From Aurelia coerulea (lineage: Eukaryota > Cnidaria > Scyphozoa > Semaeostomeae > Ulmaridae), in the NCBI GenBank assembly GCA_039566865.1, contig CM076952.1:13350501-13414500 (forward strand): a stretch of DNA of 64,000 nt, read 5' to 3'. The notes under the pieces were generated by a model. That model did not search any database, was not told the DNA's origin, and worked only from the letters and a program-made list of their open reading frames with translations. Below are positions 1 to 11,661 of this stretch, one piece after another. Position numbers and translations under genes: made by a program. How positions within the stretch are numbered: position 1 is the first letter of the stretch; the number at the start of each line of letters is the position of its first letter.

Positions 1-1598
1 ATTCTGCGCCTCCGCAGTGCAATTGTCTTATTTTCAAATGTACCGTTAGCCAATTCTCTAACTATTCATTCATTTTCAATGAGATTAAATTCGCTCCACC
101 AAACTTGCATTCACCCTGGACGGCATTGAATGTTCTATTGTGCCCGATGAATTGTAATCCACAACTTTTTGTTGAAGAAGAATATACCTGTTGCATAGCA
201 GCAAGGCGGATTTGCAATGTCTGGAAAATTGAGAAAGGGATCAAATTTGTCAACGCCGCTCCCTACTTTAAACATTAATAACGTTGGCAACGTTTGCCCT
301 ATTCTAACAAATTTTGTCTCATTTTAATGAGAACAATGAGCTTTATTAGCCTATAGCAGTTTCTGCATCGATATTTTCGTGAAATATGATTTCTGACGGT
401 TCTCAATAGAGTTCAAAAGAAACTTATCCGGAACTGTTTATTTTAAGTATTTAATTTTGGAGCGCCGTGACATTTCCACCTTCCGGGCAATTTTTACTTG
501 GTTTTTTTGCATGAATAGGAAGACTTTGATGTTAAAATGTGGAATCAGACGAATTTGCCAAAAAAGCGTGACTTATCCCAAAATTATGGGGCATTTTTCT
601 GTGGAGCGCCGTTGTGAGAACCGAAGAATTCACAAGAAACCGGACCTCAAACAATGAGCCCAAAAGCTTTCTTGCAATGATAAGTCATGTTCAAAGAGCA
701 GCGGAGTACACAATCTTACGATAGCGGAAGAAAGCTCAGAATCCTAATGTATGTCACTTTTTATAAGGGAATCTTTATGTGAGTGAAAATTGCAGCAATT
801 TTGCCACGCCCATTTTTAAGAAGGTGCTCAGCGAATTTGACGAACAACGATTATTTCGGCATAGATAGCTGAGAACTCACTTCTTGTGTTGGGGATGACG
901 GTGTTAAAATTTCACACAAAAATCTCTATGGGTTCTCAAGCTATGAGGTATTATTTGTTAACAATCATTTTCAGACAATCCTGGCCAAAAGAAGCTGGGA
1001 CGCAGGCAAATTTCCGTGTCTTCATGATGTTTCCTAAAATATCGAGGAGAAAACATACGTTTAGAGTCTCCTAATCCCCCCTTCCCCCTACTTCAATGTT
1101 GAGAAGGTCGAAAGGCGTTTGATTCAAGCAACTTTGAGAAGGGGGGAGCGGGGGGCACGTAATCAAAGACCGAAGTAGTGCAATTTTATGATTTGTCCCA
1201 AGTATTTTGGCCAAGATTGTAGGTCAGGCCACAGAAGCAGCTTCTCTGTGGCGGCATTCACTTTATTCAGAGCAAAACATTAACCAAACCTAATTTGCTA
1301 ATTTTTCGATAAAGTAAACATTCAAGAAGGCTTTGGTAAATCTATTCTGTTAGAAATTGTAAGAACAGCAGTTTTAGTGGTGCCCAGTTATTTGGCTTTG
1401 TCTTGAAAGTACACGAGGCTATTATGTGTGAACTACTGAAAGTAAAGGACCCTCCTGAGATTGATCAAATTTATTTGTATTGAATGTAAACAATCTGATC
1501 TATGACATTAGTCAAAATTGTAATAAATAAATCACTCCAGTTTTCGTTCAAAAAGTATCAAAATAGTTCCCGCGTTTCATATTTCAATGCCTTGTTCC
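1..1598. other. Intergenic, no gene recognised
   Basis: No open frame longer than about 65 codons, no convincing splice-bounded exon and no recognisable protein similarity on either strand. A G/C-rich inverted pair (C-run near 1077-1090, G-run near 1140-1156) is the only structure noticed. Confidence 0.5.
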
Positions 1599-1624
1599 AC
1601 GCTAGCGAACCTATACGCACTGCT

Positions 1625-1872
1625 GTGGTGGATACGCCATACCGGGGCGGTATATTATCCATACTGTGGTGGGGTATTATCCTTACTGTGGTGGATACGC
1701 CATACCGGGGCGGTATATTATCCATACTGTGGTGGGGTATTATCCTTACTGTGGTGGATATGCCATACCGGGGCGGCGTATTATCCTTACTGTGGTGCGG
1801 TATTATCCTTACTGTGGTGGATACGCCATACAAGGTCGGCATATTATCCTTATTGTGGTGGATACAGCTAGC
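1625..1872 (+). repeat. 63-bp minisatellite, left arm of FB-1
   Basis: About four units of a 63-bp repeat made of a 41-bp part (GTGGTGGATACGCCATACCG...) and a 22-bp part (GTGGTGGGGTATTATCCTTA...). Period 63 keeps all frames open, which explains the spurious repetitive open frames on both strands. Confidence 0.9.
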
Positions 1873-2034
1873 AGGGGCAGATTGGCACAAGGTTGTAAGT
1901 TTTATAGAAGAGGCTTGATCAGCCCAGAGTGTAGAAATCTCTAAAAAGTAGCTACACAATGCTGCTTTTTTGTGGTATTCAGCTATCATATACAAAATGT
2001 TTTTATAGGATACCAAGAATTCGGGCCATTACTG

Positions 2035-2520
2035 AAATTTTCTTAAAATTATCATATTTTTAGTACTCACTGTTTCTTAGGACAGGAGTTTCTTAGAGGT
2101 TCCATAACAATCGTCATGTTCACTACCTGTGCCCTTGTGAACACTTCAAAGCAGGGTTTTTTAAGCCTTTCCAATGTTTAGACATTATACAAGAACCTTA
2201 CGAGTAATATAATACAGGAAACAAGTGAGAACTAATTAGGAATAGGTTAAGGACTTCCTTTATCAAAATAACTGGTTTCTTCGCTTATATTTGCCCAGTA
2301 CTGGAGTTTCTTAATTTTTTGGCGATCTGCGAGTTGAGTCTCTTATGGGCGGTTTCTTATTAAGAAAATAATTGTATTCGTTTCTTGTTGTTTAGTTGCA
2401 TCGATTCGAACGTGGAAACTTCGAACATAAGAAACTTTTGGTAGCATAATGGCCCAAAAATTTAAGAAACTGCCTACCAGCCCCAGACCTTAGTTTCTTA
2501 CGAAAAAATATGTGTATGTG
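2035..2520 (+). repeat. Dispersed AGTTTCTTA-rich family, copy in FB-1 arm
   Basis: This part of the arm contains many copies of TTTCTTA/TTCTTAA and long words shared with 14350-14730 and 25790-26640, for example AGAGGTTCCATAACAAT and TCCAATGTTTAGACATTA. Its inverted partner is 3215-3705. It therefore belongs to a dispersed family independent of the 63-bp arrays. Confidence 0.7.
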
Positions 2521-2675
2521 TCAGGTGACTGATTTTTTTAAAACCAGAGATTTTATTTCCGCACTTCACCTTATTATAGTCTTTTTTATAGCTATAAGAA
2601 TACCATAAATTTTGTCCAGCCTCGATATTCTTGAGAAATTTTCGTTGTGAGTATGAATATATTCTTAAAGTAGGT

Positions 2676-2892
2676 GGTGGGGTATTATCCTTACTGTGGT
2701 GGATACGCCATACCGGGGCGGTATATTATCCTTTCTGTGGTGGGGTATTATCCTTACTGTGGTGGATACGCCATACCGGGGCGGTATATTATCCTTACTG
2801 TGGTGGGGTATTATCCTTACTGTGGTGGATACGCCATACCGGGGCGGTATATTATCCTTACTGTGGTGGGGTATAATCCTTACTGTGGTGCC
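2676..2892 (+). repeat. 63-bp minisatellite in the FB-1 loop
   Basis: Three to four units of the same 63-bp repeat as at the arm ends, in the same orientation as the left array, lying between the arms rather than within the inverted repeat. Confidence 0.85.
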
Positions 2893-3847
2893 CCCTGGTT
2901 CCTACGTCTTTGCTTGTGTCTCTTTTTTCAGCCGTTGCCAGTTTTGCGATGTTCAGAGAATGGCATGACTGACATATCTCGTCTTTTCAAAAAGCATGGT
3001 TTCTATTCGAGGGCGGCTATTTTCATGTCAGATTTGAAAAGAATAAGAATACTTTAAGAATATATTCATACTCACAACGAAAATTTCTCAAGAATATCGA
3101 GGCTGGACAAAATTTATGGTATTCTTATAGCTATAAAAAAGACTATTAAGGTGAAGTGCGGAAATAAAATCTCTGGTTTTAAAAAAATCAGTCACCTGAC
3201 ACATACACATATTTTTTCGTAAGAAACTAAGGTCTGGGGCTGGTAGGCAGTTTCTTAAATTTTTGGGCCATTATGCTACCAAAAGTTTCTTATGTTCGAA
3301 GTTTCCACGTTCGAATCGATGCAACTAAACAACAAGAAACGAATACAATTATTTTCTTAATAAGAAACCGCCCATAAGAGACTCAACTCGCAGATCACCA
3401 AAAAATTAAGAAACTCCAGTACTGGGCAAATATAAGCGAAGAAACCAGTTATTTTGATAAAGGAAATCCTTAACCTATTCCTAATTAGTTCTCACTTGTT
3501 TCCTGTATTATATTACTCGTAAGGTTCTTGTATAATGTCTAAACATTGGAAAGGCTTAAAAAACCCTGCTTTGAAGTGTTCACAAGGGCACAGGTAGTGA
3601 ACATGAAGATTGTTATGGAACCTCTAAGAAACTCCTGTCCTAAGAAACAGTGAGTACTAAAAATATGATAATTTTAAGAAAATTTCAGTAATGGCCCGAA
3701 TTCTTGGTATCCTATAAAAACATTTTGTATATGATAGCTGAATACCACAAAAAAGCAGCATTGTGTAGCTACTTTTTAGAGATTTCTACACTCTGGGCTG
3801 ATCAAGCCTCTTCTATAAAACTTACAACCTTGTGCCAATCCGCCCCT

Positions 3848-4102
3848 GCTAGCTGTATCCACCACAATAAGGATAATATGCCGACCTTGCATGGCGTATC
3901 CACCACAGTAAGGATAATACCCCACCACAGTAAGGATAATACGCCGCCCCGGTATGGCATATCCACCACAGTAAGGATAATACCCCACCACAGTATGGAT
4001 AATATACCGCCCCGGTATGGCGTATCCACCACAGTAAGGATAATACCCCACCACAGTATGGATAATATACCGCCTCGGTATGGCGTATCCACCACAGTAG
4101 TG
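3848..4102 (-). repeat. 63-bp minisatellite, right arm of FB-1
   Basis: Inverted counterpart of the array at 1625-1872, with only scattered substitutions. Confidence 0.9.
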
Positions 4103-4569
4103 CGTATAGGTTCGCTAGCGTGAGTCAGCAAATGGAGACTGCATCAGAAAGTGTCAAATGATATTTGTGCATCACTATTGTCAGGGGGCTTTTTTTTGGA
4201 CTCTCTGCTGGGCTTTGAGTTTGTCGCCCAAATCTGGACTGTCCCTCTTTAATCACCAGTTTATCCATAACAAAATAGGCTACTTGGCCTTGTGCACGTG
4301 CATCAATCAAGCTATCTTTCTGGAAAGCTCGTCTCTCTAAGGTGCGCTTGGCGTAGAAAGGAAGAACTTTACTCCATCTGGTTTGAGGGACCTTGATTTT
4401 CTAAGGACTGACTCTTTGTCCTTCCATTTGCAAAATTTAGCCACATAAGAAGGCGAGAAAAATCACAAAACACTTCGATCTTTTGGCTGTCAATCAAATA
4501 TTCATTCATTCCAATCCATCCAGTACTTGTGATGCTATGAATCTTCAAAAGTGGGGAATTTTTTCTGGT

Positions 4570-5031
4570 TCACCCGGTAGTCCTGAAGTGGGACTTTGCT
4601 TTAGTTTTGTTCATTTCAAAGTCACCTGACAAAAGGGGATTTGGAGCTGGAATGATCTTATCAGCAAGATCCTTACCTGCTGAGCAGAAGTAACTGTTCA
4701 CTGCATCAGGAATATCCTTCTTGTGAACAGTTTCTGAACCAGATCCCTTAAGACTATCAATGTTACTTGACTTAGACTTCTTATTGAAAAGTTCATTGAT
4801 TGTCTTCCATGATTCTTTCATGTTGCCCTTGCATGCAGAAATTTTATTATTGTAGTATTCTTTTTTAAGCTGGATAGTTAGAGAACTGACCTTGTTGCGA
4901 ACTCGTGTATATGAGTCCAACAGAAGTGTGGAATTACTTTTGACAGCAGATTTGTTTAACTTATCTCTTGTCCGCATTAAATCCCCAAGGTCCTTATCAA
5001 TCCTGGGACAGTACTTTTCAGAGACACGCAT
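4570..5031 (-). pseudogene. LINE fragment, endonuclease-RT linker
   Basis: About 153 residues resembling the region between the endonuclease and reverse transcriptase domains of CR1/Jockey-group non-LTR retrotransposons: a basic start with KYCPRIDKDLGDLMRTRDKL, a KKEYYNNKI segment, SWKTINELFNKK, and DIPDAVNSYFCSAGKDLADK, the typical stretch before the RT fingers. No catalytic RT motif follows. Its downstream end coincides with CACCCGGTAG (4573-4582), a MITE terminus of the type seen elsewhere in the window, suggesting truncation by an insertion. Assignment is by motif recognition only. Confidence 0.65.
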
Positions 5032-5099
5032 TTCACATAATGGGGCATGCTTGTCAATGACGAGAGAGAAGAAGCTAGTCCAATGGTTCTAGTGCTAGA

Positions 5100-7263
5100 A
5101 ATATGAGATAGGAATGCCTGCTCATTAAAAGTTTTCATTTTTCGAGTTTTTATCATTTCATGGCCCTTTAAAACTGCTCCATTAAACTTACGGATACCAT
5201 AAGATGACCACTCCTAGAAACTTCATGCATTCCAGATTTGATGATGTTTCTGGCACATGTTGTAGCTATATGATCAATCATGGAAGAAAGAAGTATTGTT
5301 TGAAATAGTAGACTGTAGAAATAGTAGAAATAGTAGATATGAAATTGTAGATTGGTTGAAATGCTGACTACATGTAATTAGGAAAAAATCAACCAACATT
5401 TGGAAAAGATCGTACAATGGCTGATTTTGCTGATCTCGAAAAGTGATGCCAAGGAAATTTAGAAGCATCGTTTCATCGATTCCAATAAAAGCCCTAAAGC
5501 TGTTCTGTAAAAAGGCAGTCTCCCCCTGTTCTGAACAACTATTGACTCATTCGATAGACATAATCAACAATAATAAAGAACCACACAGAGTTAATTACAT
5601 TTGAATGAAGCCACAAGCAGAGCCAAAGAAACCTTGTCGTAGATTATTTCAGATTATCTCAGTCAGCTTATATCATCCCTCGTTGTAATCTGCTTTGTGT
5701 AACTGGTGGACGGCAACGGCTGTCAACGATCTTATTGCCACAAAATCACTGCTACAAGGTGACAATTAGGTGCAGCTTCGCCAAATTGTGAAAAACCAGC
5801 TGCTACCATTTTACGACGAAAGACGTTAACAAAGAGCAGTGACCACTGTTCAAGATATAACTTTACAAAAAATATTCGAGAGATGCTTGAAGTAGAAACA
5901 AGATGTTGGTTAATGGAATTTTCAAGGAACATACACGAGAAGTAAACACAAGTTGTTCGTTAACTGATATTACATCAGCAACAACACTAGGAACGTAAAA
6001 GATAGTTGCGCCATTTTAACGACGAAAATACAAGTGTATGAAGGGAAGACTGGCGACCCATAAGTAGTGAAGCTCCTATTGCAGGTGAACGCGAAGAGCA
6101 CGCTTGAACAAGCCACCAAAACTGTCCAATAACTGACTTTAAAACAGCAAAACAATTACTGACACTAGAATGATCTGATCATTTAAAAACGAACGAAAAA
6201 AACGATTGTATGAAAACAAGTCGGAAGAGCAAACATCAGAGCTCCTACTTCACCAAACAAGAGATGCTTTGTCAAATGAAAAGTATTCATTACATTATTT
6301 ACAGGATGACGAAGTATTGTGAATAGATCCAACAAACTAGCTGTCCACATTTGATGAAGAAAGATGATTGAACGTAGAGCAACCTTCTTGAAAAGCGGCA
6401 AAGGACTGTCAAAGAAATAGTCACAAGAAACAAAAATATGCTTAATAAAGAAAACAAGGTGTTAATAAAATGACTTCGTGCATTATAGCAGGAGACGAAT
6501 GCAAAAATTAGATTAGCCCTTGGTAATAAGAAAGGAAAGGCAACTTGATAAACAGACCATCAAATTTTGACAGCTGCCAAAGATTTGAATTCCGAAGAAA
6601 CATCAAAGACAAGAGCTATTTCCATTTAATTATGAAACGCAATTACAACAAGAGCAACACTGCAAAATCTAACGACTGCTTCAGACACATTACCCCACAC
6701 GGAAAATAAACTAGAAACTTTATCCAGGAAACAAGGAGCTCATTATCTGACATTACAGCTGCACAACTCACTGTAAACTTACAAAATCAGGTGCTTCTAT
6801 TAAAAAAAACAAAGAATCTTGACTGAATTAGATCAAAGGCGACACACAAGCTTGAAGTTACAGCAGCAAAAGACACCTAATTAAATTTTCATAGAAATCA
6901 GACAAAATAAGCTTGCTGGATATGGCTCTTGGTTTAGCAGGTTGATGTGTATACATGAACAAAGAATTACTGCACAAGTTGTATTTCTGAAGAAGTAAGA
7001 CAAAGCCAATGCAACTTGACAACAAAATTAATCTTCTTTCCCTTCCAAATCAGGCAGTTTCAATATTTGCCGTATGATAATAGTAAACACGTACTTTCAT
7101 TTCATCATAACTTTCATGTTCTTTGCTTTGATACGCAACTTTTTGTTTTGAGATTTGGCAGAACAGGTTACAATCAAAATCCGAAGGAAAGAAAAGAGAA
7201 TTTCATGAACTAAGACAACCAACAAAATAATCAGACAAACTGACGAAATTATTGATATAAAAA
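5100..7263. other. Upstream region of the DEG/ENaC gene, no gene recognised
   Basis: About 2.1 kb of AT-rich DNA with no supported exon. Only short frames occur. It may hold the promoter and 5' untranslated sequence of the channel gene that starts at 7264, but no TATA box or other site can be assigned with confidence. Confidence 0.4.
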
Positions 7264-8808
7264 ATGTTTGCAGCAAAAAAACATAGCGAAATTTATCCAG
7301 TGATTGAAAAGCATACAGAGGAAACTGATCGAGAAGATGACTTGAGGGAAACAGACTGCATTAAGCAGGACCGCAGTAAACAGTCTTGTAGTCAACATAA
7401 CAAAATGGAAAACAAACCTATTGCTAAGAAAGGAGATCACCTGTTAGCAGAAAAAACCGAAAAGACACGTTTTGGGCAATTCGCAGAGAAAATAACATTA
7501 CATGGAGTTCCTCAAATTGTTAATTCAAAAACACAAAAAGGAAAGATGACATGGGCATTTATGTTTATTGTTTTTATAGCAGTTCTTTGCGCCATGTTAC
7601 AAAATGTCTTCAAGAGCTATGTCGCAAATGAAATCTATACGGTAAGAGAGAAGATTCAAGTTGACAAAATGACGTTCCCAAGTGTTTCTTTCTGCCCAAC
7701 CGCATACGTACACTCAGAAAGCTCAGATGAGCAACAAAAAAACGTTAACTTGACTTTCAATGCAAGCAAGAACAAAGAGCATCTTGTTGATCTCAATAAA
7801 TTGCGAATGGAAAATGTTCTTAGTCAAAGAAGCGCTATTAAGGACATTGGAAAGGCTGGAGACGATACGCTGTTTGTTAAAAGTATGCCGGGATGGTGCA
7901 AGTTTGGGGTCAATCACTCTTGCATGTATAACCAGGACTTCGAAAAGGTTCCTGTATCAATAGTTGAAGGAAGCTGCTACAAGTTCAATCCAAAAGGAAG
8001 GCTTGTGCAAAATGGCGAAGGTTCATACCACGGCTTAACTGCTAAGCTGTTTTTAAACCAGACGAACTCCGATCCATACACAGGTTTTCTCATGGGGCCT
8101 GGGGTGATGATTGTCATCCACTCTCATGATAATTTTCCATTCCCACTTGAAAATGGGATTTTTGTGTCCCCAGGGACACATACATCAATTGTAGTATCAA
8201 AACAAATAGTTGGAAGACTACCTCCTCCATATCCTTCGAAGTGCAGTAACCAAGGCGCTATCATCTATCCTGGTGCGTATACAACAAGGAACTGTAAGAG
8301 ATCTTGCTTTCTGCGATATGCAGCAAAATTTTGCAGCGGAACAGAACAGCTGATGAATTACTACTCTGGAAAGAAACAATACCCATCACTAAACAAGACA
8401 GATCTGCTCTGTATTTATAAGAAACAAATAGAGGCAGCATGGTTGGAGAATGCAAAGAAATGCAAATGTCCTCTTCAATGCCACGAAGAAAGTTTTTTCC
8501 CCACCGTGTCTCATTCCATCTGGCCTAGCCATAATGATCTGCCACTTTATGAGAAAATTTTCGCTTCAGCTCTGGGGATGAATTTATCAGCAATAACTGA
8601 CGAATACATCCACAAGAATTTCTTACAGATTACTATATTCTTTAGTGAACTTGCCTACGAGAAAGTTTCCGAGAAACGAGAGTGGACGGGACAGAAGTTG
8701 ATAAGTGACATCGGTGGACAGATGGGGCTTTGGATTGGGGCATCGATTTTTTCAATAATCGAACTGCTTATTTGTTTGGTTCTTTTCGTGAAAAATGGCT
8801 GCAGATGA
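7264..8808 (+). CDS. DEG/ENaC/ASIC-family sodium channel subunit
   Basis: 514 residues, about the usual length of a degenerin/ENaC channel, in one uninterrupted frame from ATG to TGA. Two membrane segments are visible, TM1 at about residues 96-116 and TM2 at about 486-509. Family landmarks are in order: the cytoplasmic His-Gly gating motif (LHGVP, residues 79-83), FPSVSFCP just after TM1 (138-145), a Cys-rich ectodomain with several N-glycosylation sequons (N162, N166, N217, N265, N377), PGAYT (336-340), and the GAS selectivity motif (492-494) in TM2. The C-terminal tail is only a few residues. These channels are trimeric, usually amiloride-sensitive cation channels gated by acid, peptide or force; which ligand applies here cannot be told. 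In cnidarians the family includes peptide-gated HyNaC-type channels (established knowledge). The intronless frame may be genuine or a retrocopy, but no poly-A tract or target duplication was noticed. Confidence 0.92.
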   Translation: MFAAKKHSEIYPVIEKHTEETDREDDLRETDCIKQDRSKQSCSQHNKMENKPIAKKGDHLLAEKTEKTRFGQFAEKITLHGVPQIVNSKTQKGKMTWAFMFIVFIAVLCAMLQNVFKSYVANEIYTVREKIQVDKMTFPSVSFCPTAYVHSESSDEQQKNVNLTFNASKNKEHLVDLNKLRMENVLSQRSAIKDIGKAGDDTLFVKSMPGWCKFGVNHSCMYNQDFEKVPVSIVEGSCYKFNPKGRLVQNGEGSYHGLTAKLFLNQTNSDPYTGFLMGPGVMIVIHSHDNFPFPLENGIFVSPGTHTSIVVSKQIVGRLPPPYPSKCSNQGAIIYPGAYTTRNCKRSCFLRYAAKFCSGTEQLMNYYSGKKQYPSLNKTDLLCIYKKQIEAAWLENAKKCKCPLQCHEESFFPTVSHSIWPSHNDLPLYEKIFASALGMNLSAITDEYIHKNFLQITIFFSELAYEKVSEKREWTGQKLISDIGGQMGLWIGASIFSIIELLICLVLFVKNGCR

Positions 8809-9607
8809 ACTTTAAAGCAACTTTATACTGGGTGTCTGAGAAAAAAGTACCCCCTCTTGTGTGAAATATGAACAAAACGATAAGATATCATTACTCTCCG
8901 AATTCACAGCCAAATTTATCAATCTTCAATTTAGATGCACATACCTTGCATTTAAAAGTCGTAGACCAAACACCGGAGATACAAGTTCGCCAAGTCAAAA
9001 TTTACAGTGCACCCAAAACCAGAGGTTTTGAAAAAGGGCCTAGCAAAGATTTGTATCATGGACATTTTCCAAAGCATCTGTAAATTTAACTTTTCATTTT
9101 TTGCTTTGAAAAGAAAAAAAGGCGCGTGGGCATGGCCCTGATTAAACGAATATGATATGTGGCAAGAGTGATAAAGTCGTGCTACATCTCCAAAATAAGC
9201 GTGCATGTGCTCCTTTTCTAGTCTTTGATACAAAACATATGGGATGGAATGCAATGCAAGGACCAATTCCTCAAATGAAACCTCACTTCAGGAACAATTG
9301 AAACACTTTAAGGTATAATCCTTTTCAAAGTAAAAAAAATTAGAAACATGAACGAAAAGAAATTTAGCTCATTTTGGCCAATGACCACTTTTTCTTGCTT
9401 ACGAGTTCTTTGTTTTGCAAATAATATACGTCAGATGAAAGCACCGAATTGGCTTCAACAACATATTTTGTATCAAATCTTCCATGCTGAGAAATTTCAA
9501 TTTTTTGACGGGAACGCTATTATTGATAAATAATGCATAGAGAGTGTGCTTACATAATGTACAGTGCATCAGTTAAATTGTTAAAGTAATATAAAGAGCA
9601 CGCATAC
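8809..9607. other. Downstream region with a MITE-end remnant
   Basis: No gene recognised. TACTGGGTGTCTGAGAAAAA at 8826-8845 resembles a degraded end of the ACCGGGTG MITE group found elsewhere, without a matching right end nearby. Confidence 0.35.
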
Positions 9608-9951
9608 CTTATCAATGAAACAGTTGAGATACTGTGAGTATTGGCGATATGGATCAGTTTTGATGTAGCCAACAGCACAGATGGATTTGCTAGATGATAT
9701 TTTTCTGTTGACATTCACCACAAACAAATAGGTTGGCTTCCTGACAAGGCTTTTGTTGTTGTCTTGAAGTTCACGACATGGGGCACTTCTAAGACGATAG
9801 TATCCATTCCTTATACTGTCGGGCAGGCATCTCATTGAGCTGTGCGCAACGACAAATTGCGGATCTGGTTTAATGAGTATAGCGTGTAGTCTACCAATCT
9901 CTATAGCATGAGGCTCCAGGCGTATCAAACCTTTTTCTCTTCTGGTACTGT
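9608..9951 (-). CDS. Candidate internal exon of an unrecognised gene
   Basis: On the minus strand a strong 3' splice site (T-rich tract then CAG, at 9952-9960) opens a 344-nt frame that closes at a GTATGC donor at 9606-9607. It encodes about 114 residues without a stop, including LEPHAIEIGRLHAILIKPD, SSMRCLPDSIRNGYYRLRSA and VGYIKTDPYRQYSQYLNCF. It starts with a two-base carry-over and ends in phase 0. Amino-acid use looks like a genuine protein rather than shadow frame, but I do not recognise the family. No partner exon could be matched nearby; surrounding DNA is repeat-rich, consistent with long introns. Confidence 0.5.
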
Positions 9952-10208
9952 CTGAAAAAAACCCATAATGCGATATAAAACCTGGAATTACTAATTAAAT
10001 AGCTTTCTAGTTCAGGGCATCAAAAATCCTTGATCAAATATTCACGTACGAAAAGGAGCTTACTAACGCTTGTGCAAAGTTCAGCATTGCAACTGATTAA
10101 CTGCCCTATGATCTGCAGTAACAGACGTTCCTGTTAGCACTTCAAGAATAGACCGTGGCTTGAAAATTGTTCACATTTTAGTCTTACCGATTGCAATAGC
10201 GACTAGGA

Positions 10209-10496
10209 TTGACCAATGCAATGATAAAGTTTGACAGGGCCGTGATGATTTACAAAATAATGAATGGTCTCTGCCCGGACAACTTAAGAGGGAGGCTTGT
10301 TACCAGATCTCAATTATTTAACCATCGAACGAGAAATCAGTTAGATCTGGACACCCCAAGACAGAACCTTGAATTCTCCAAAAGCAGTTTTTTCTACTCT
10401 GGTGCTAAAACGTGGAATGAAATCCCATTAGAAATCAGAATGAGTTCCACAATTAGCACATTCAAAAGGAAACTGAAGGAATTCCTAATCAATTAG
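10209..10496 (+). pseudogene. LINE fragment, C-terminal end of a CR1-like RT protein
   Basis: About 95 residues ending in the characteristic tail of CR1-group ORF2 proteins: FDRAVMIYKIMNGLCPDNL, then YSGAKTWNEIPLEIR and FKRKLKEFLIN before the stop. Nothing of the RT core precedes it, so this is a heavily 5'-truncated copy. A MITE (10560-10770) lies just downstream of the stop. Confidence 0.75.
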
Positions 10497-10559
10497 CATC
10501 CTTCCCGAAGCACGATCCCTAGGAAGATCAGCAAATTTGTATTATTTTATTTGTAAATA

Positions 10560-10770
10560 CCGGGTGTCCCAAAATGATGTATTATTGTTTGATTGCTTAC
10601 ATGTCCATCACCAATGAGCCGATTTTCAAACACTTTGTTTTATTTGATTGCCTAGAGGCTAAATTGTATTTTAAGATGTTGGTTGTGGTTTTGCCAGTTT
10701 TTGAAAATCCGCTCATCGGTTATGGACATATAAGCCATCAAACAATAATACATCATTTTGGGACACCCGG
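10560..10770. mobile_element. MITE-A, 211 bp, near-perfect terminal inverted repeats
   Basis: Left end CCGGGTGTCCCAAAATGATG and the reverse complement at the right end, continuing inward as an inverted pair (TATTATTGTTTGAT...). Flanked by TA on both sides (10558-10559, 10771-10772), the target duplication of Tc1/mariner-type elements. No coding capacity. Confidence 0.88.
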
Positions 10771-10960
10771 TAGATGTCTATTTTGTATAGGAATAGTTCT
10801 TTTTTAGCTGATAGGGTTTTTGTGTTTAAATATGATAAAATGAAAAAATGAAAGTGACAAACAATAAAAGTTTGCAATGATCATATTGTTACTATTAGCG
10901 CATATGGTGCGAAAAATCTATCATTTGAATACTTGTAGGAGAACTATGTGAGAGTAAGGC

Positions 10961-11661
10961 CCTTAACCCTATCAAGCCTCGGCTTTTCTTCTGTGGACTT
11001 TTAACAAGTGCACTTACAACAATGAAACTTTCTGACTTTTAGTTTTTATCCTTCTTATAAACAAAAATGAACTTTTTAGAAAAATTAAATTCATTCCAGG
11101 GGGTAAACGCGATCAATTTTTGAGAGATGTCTGTGCAAAATTTCAATAAATGCTAATAAAATCTACACCAAATGCAAGAAAACAATGAAATTGCAGGAAT
11201 ATATGCTACTCTTGATCCTCTATCCAACTGCATAATTTGTTTGTAATTTAAACGTATTATTATGCGTATTCTGGCTGTACGCATGCGCACATTCTTCGAA
11301 TTCCTGTGTGATGACGTCATCACTTTTTATAAATTTCTCTTTGCAAAACAAAAGCTATTCAACCATAGAATACACTAAAATTGGACCCATGTCCTTATTG
11401 CCTTTCGTTTTCTCACAATCAACGATTAAAATTTTTAGTACTGAACCCTATTGACTTCGAAATTCTATATTGTGACGTCATGAGCACGTCACGTGACATA
11501 ACTAAAAATAGATTCATTTTTGGGTTCAGCTCATGATGTACTATGCACATGCCAAGTTTCAAGGCTCTACATCGTTCAGAACGGAAATAAAACAGGGGGA
11601 GGGCTGAATCAGCCCCCCTAGTCTTCCTAGAGCATCAAATACCCTTGGTCTGATAGGGTTA
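10961..11661. mobile_element. MITE-like element with CTTAACCCTATC ends and G-hairpin
   Basis: Left CCTTAACCCTATCAAGCC is mirrored at the right by TGATAGGGTTAAG. Near the right end the sequence GGGCTGAATCAGCCCCCC (around 11601-11618) forms a short GC hairpin. Ends and hairpin resemble those of the element at 31457-32347. No coding sequence. Confidence 0.6.

Larger units (their letters stand above)
1599..4121. mobile_element. Foldback-type element FB-1 with 1.07-kb inverted arms
   Basis: Two nearly identical inverted arms (1599-2672 and 3050-4121) flank a 377-bp loop. The outer ends are the same sequence in opposite orientation, beginning ACGCTAGCGAACCTATACGC. Each arm starts with an array of a 63-bp repeat and continues into an AAGAAACT/AGTTTCTTA-rich unique part. 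The loop carries a third array of the same 63-bp unit. No protein-coding gene is credible: the open frames across the arrays are simply translations of the repeat. The architecture (long inverted repeats built partly of tandem repeats, no transposase) matches foldback elements such as Drosophila FB and sea urchin TU. No target-site duplication is evident at the two ends, so it could also be a segmental inverted duplication. Confidence 0.7.

Noticed and set aside
1502..2016. Open frames of 92-152 codons on both strands with repeated VVDTPYRGG-type residues
   Set aside because: They are translations of a 63-bp tandem repeat whose period is a multiple of three, so all frames stay open.
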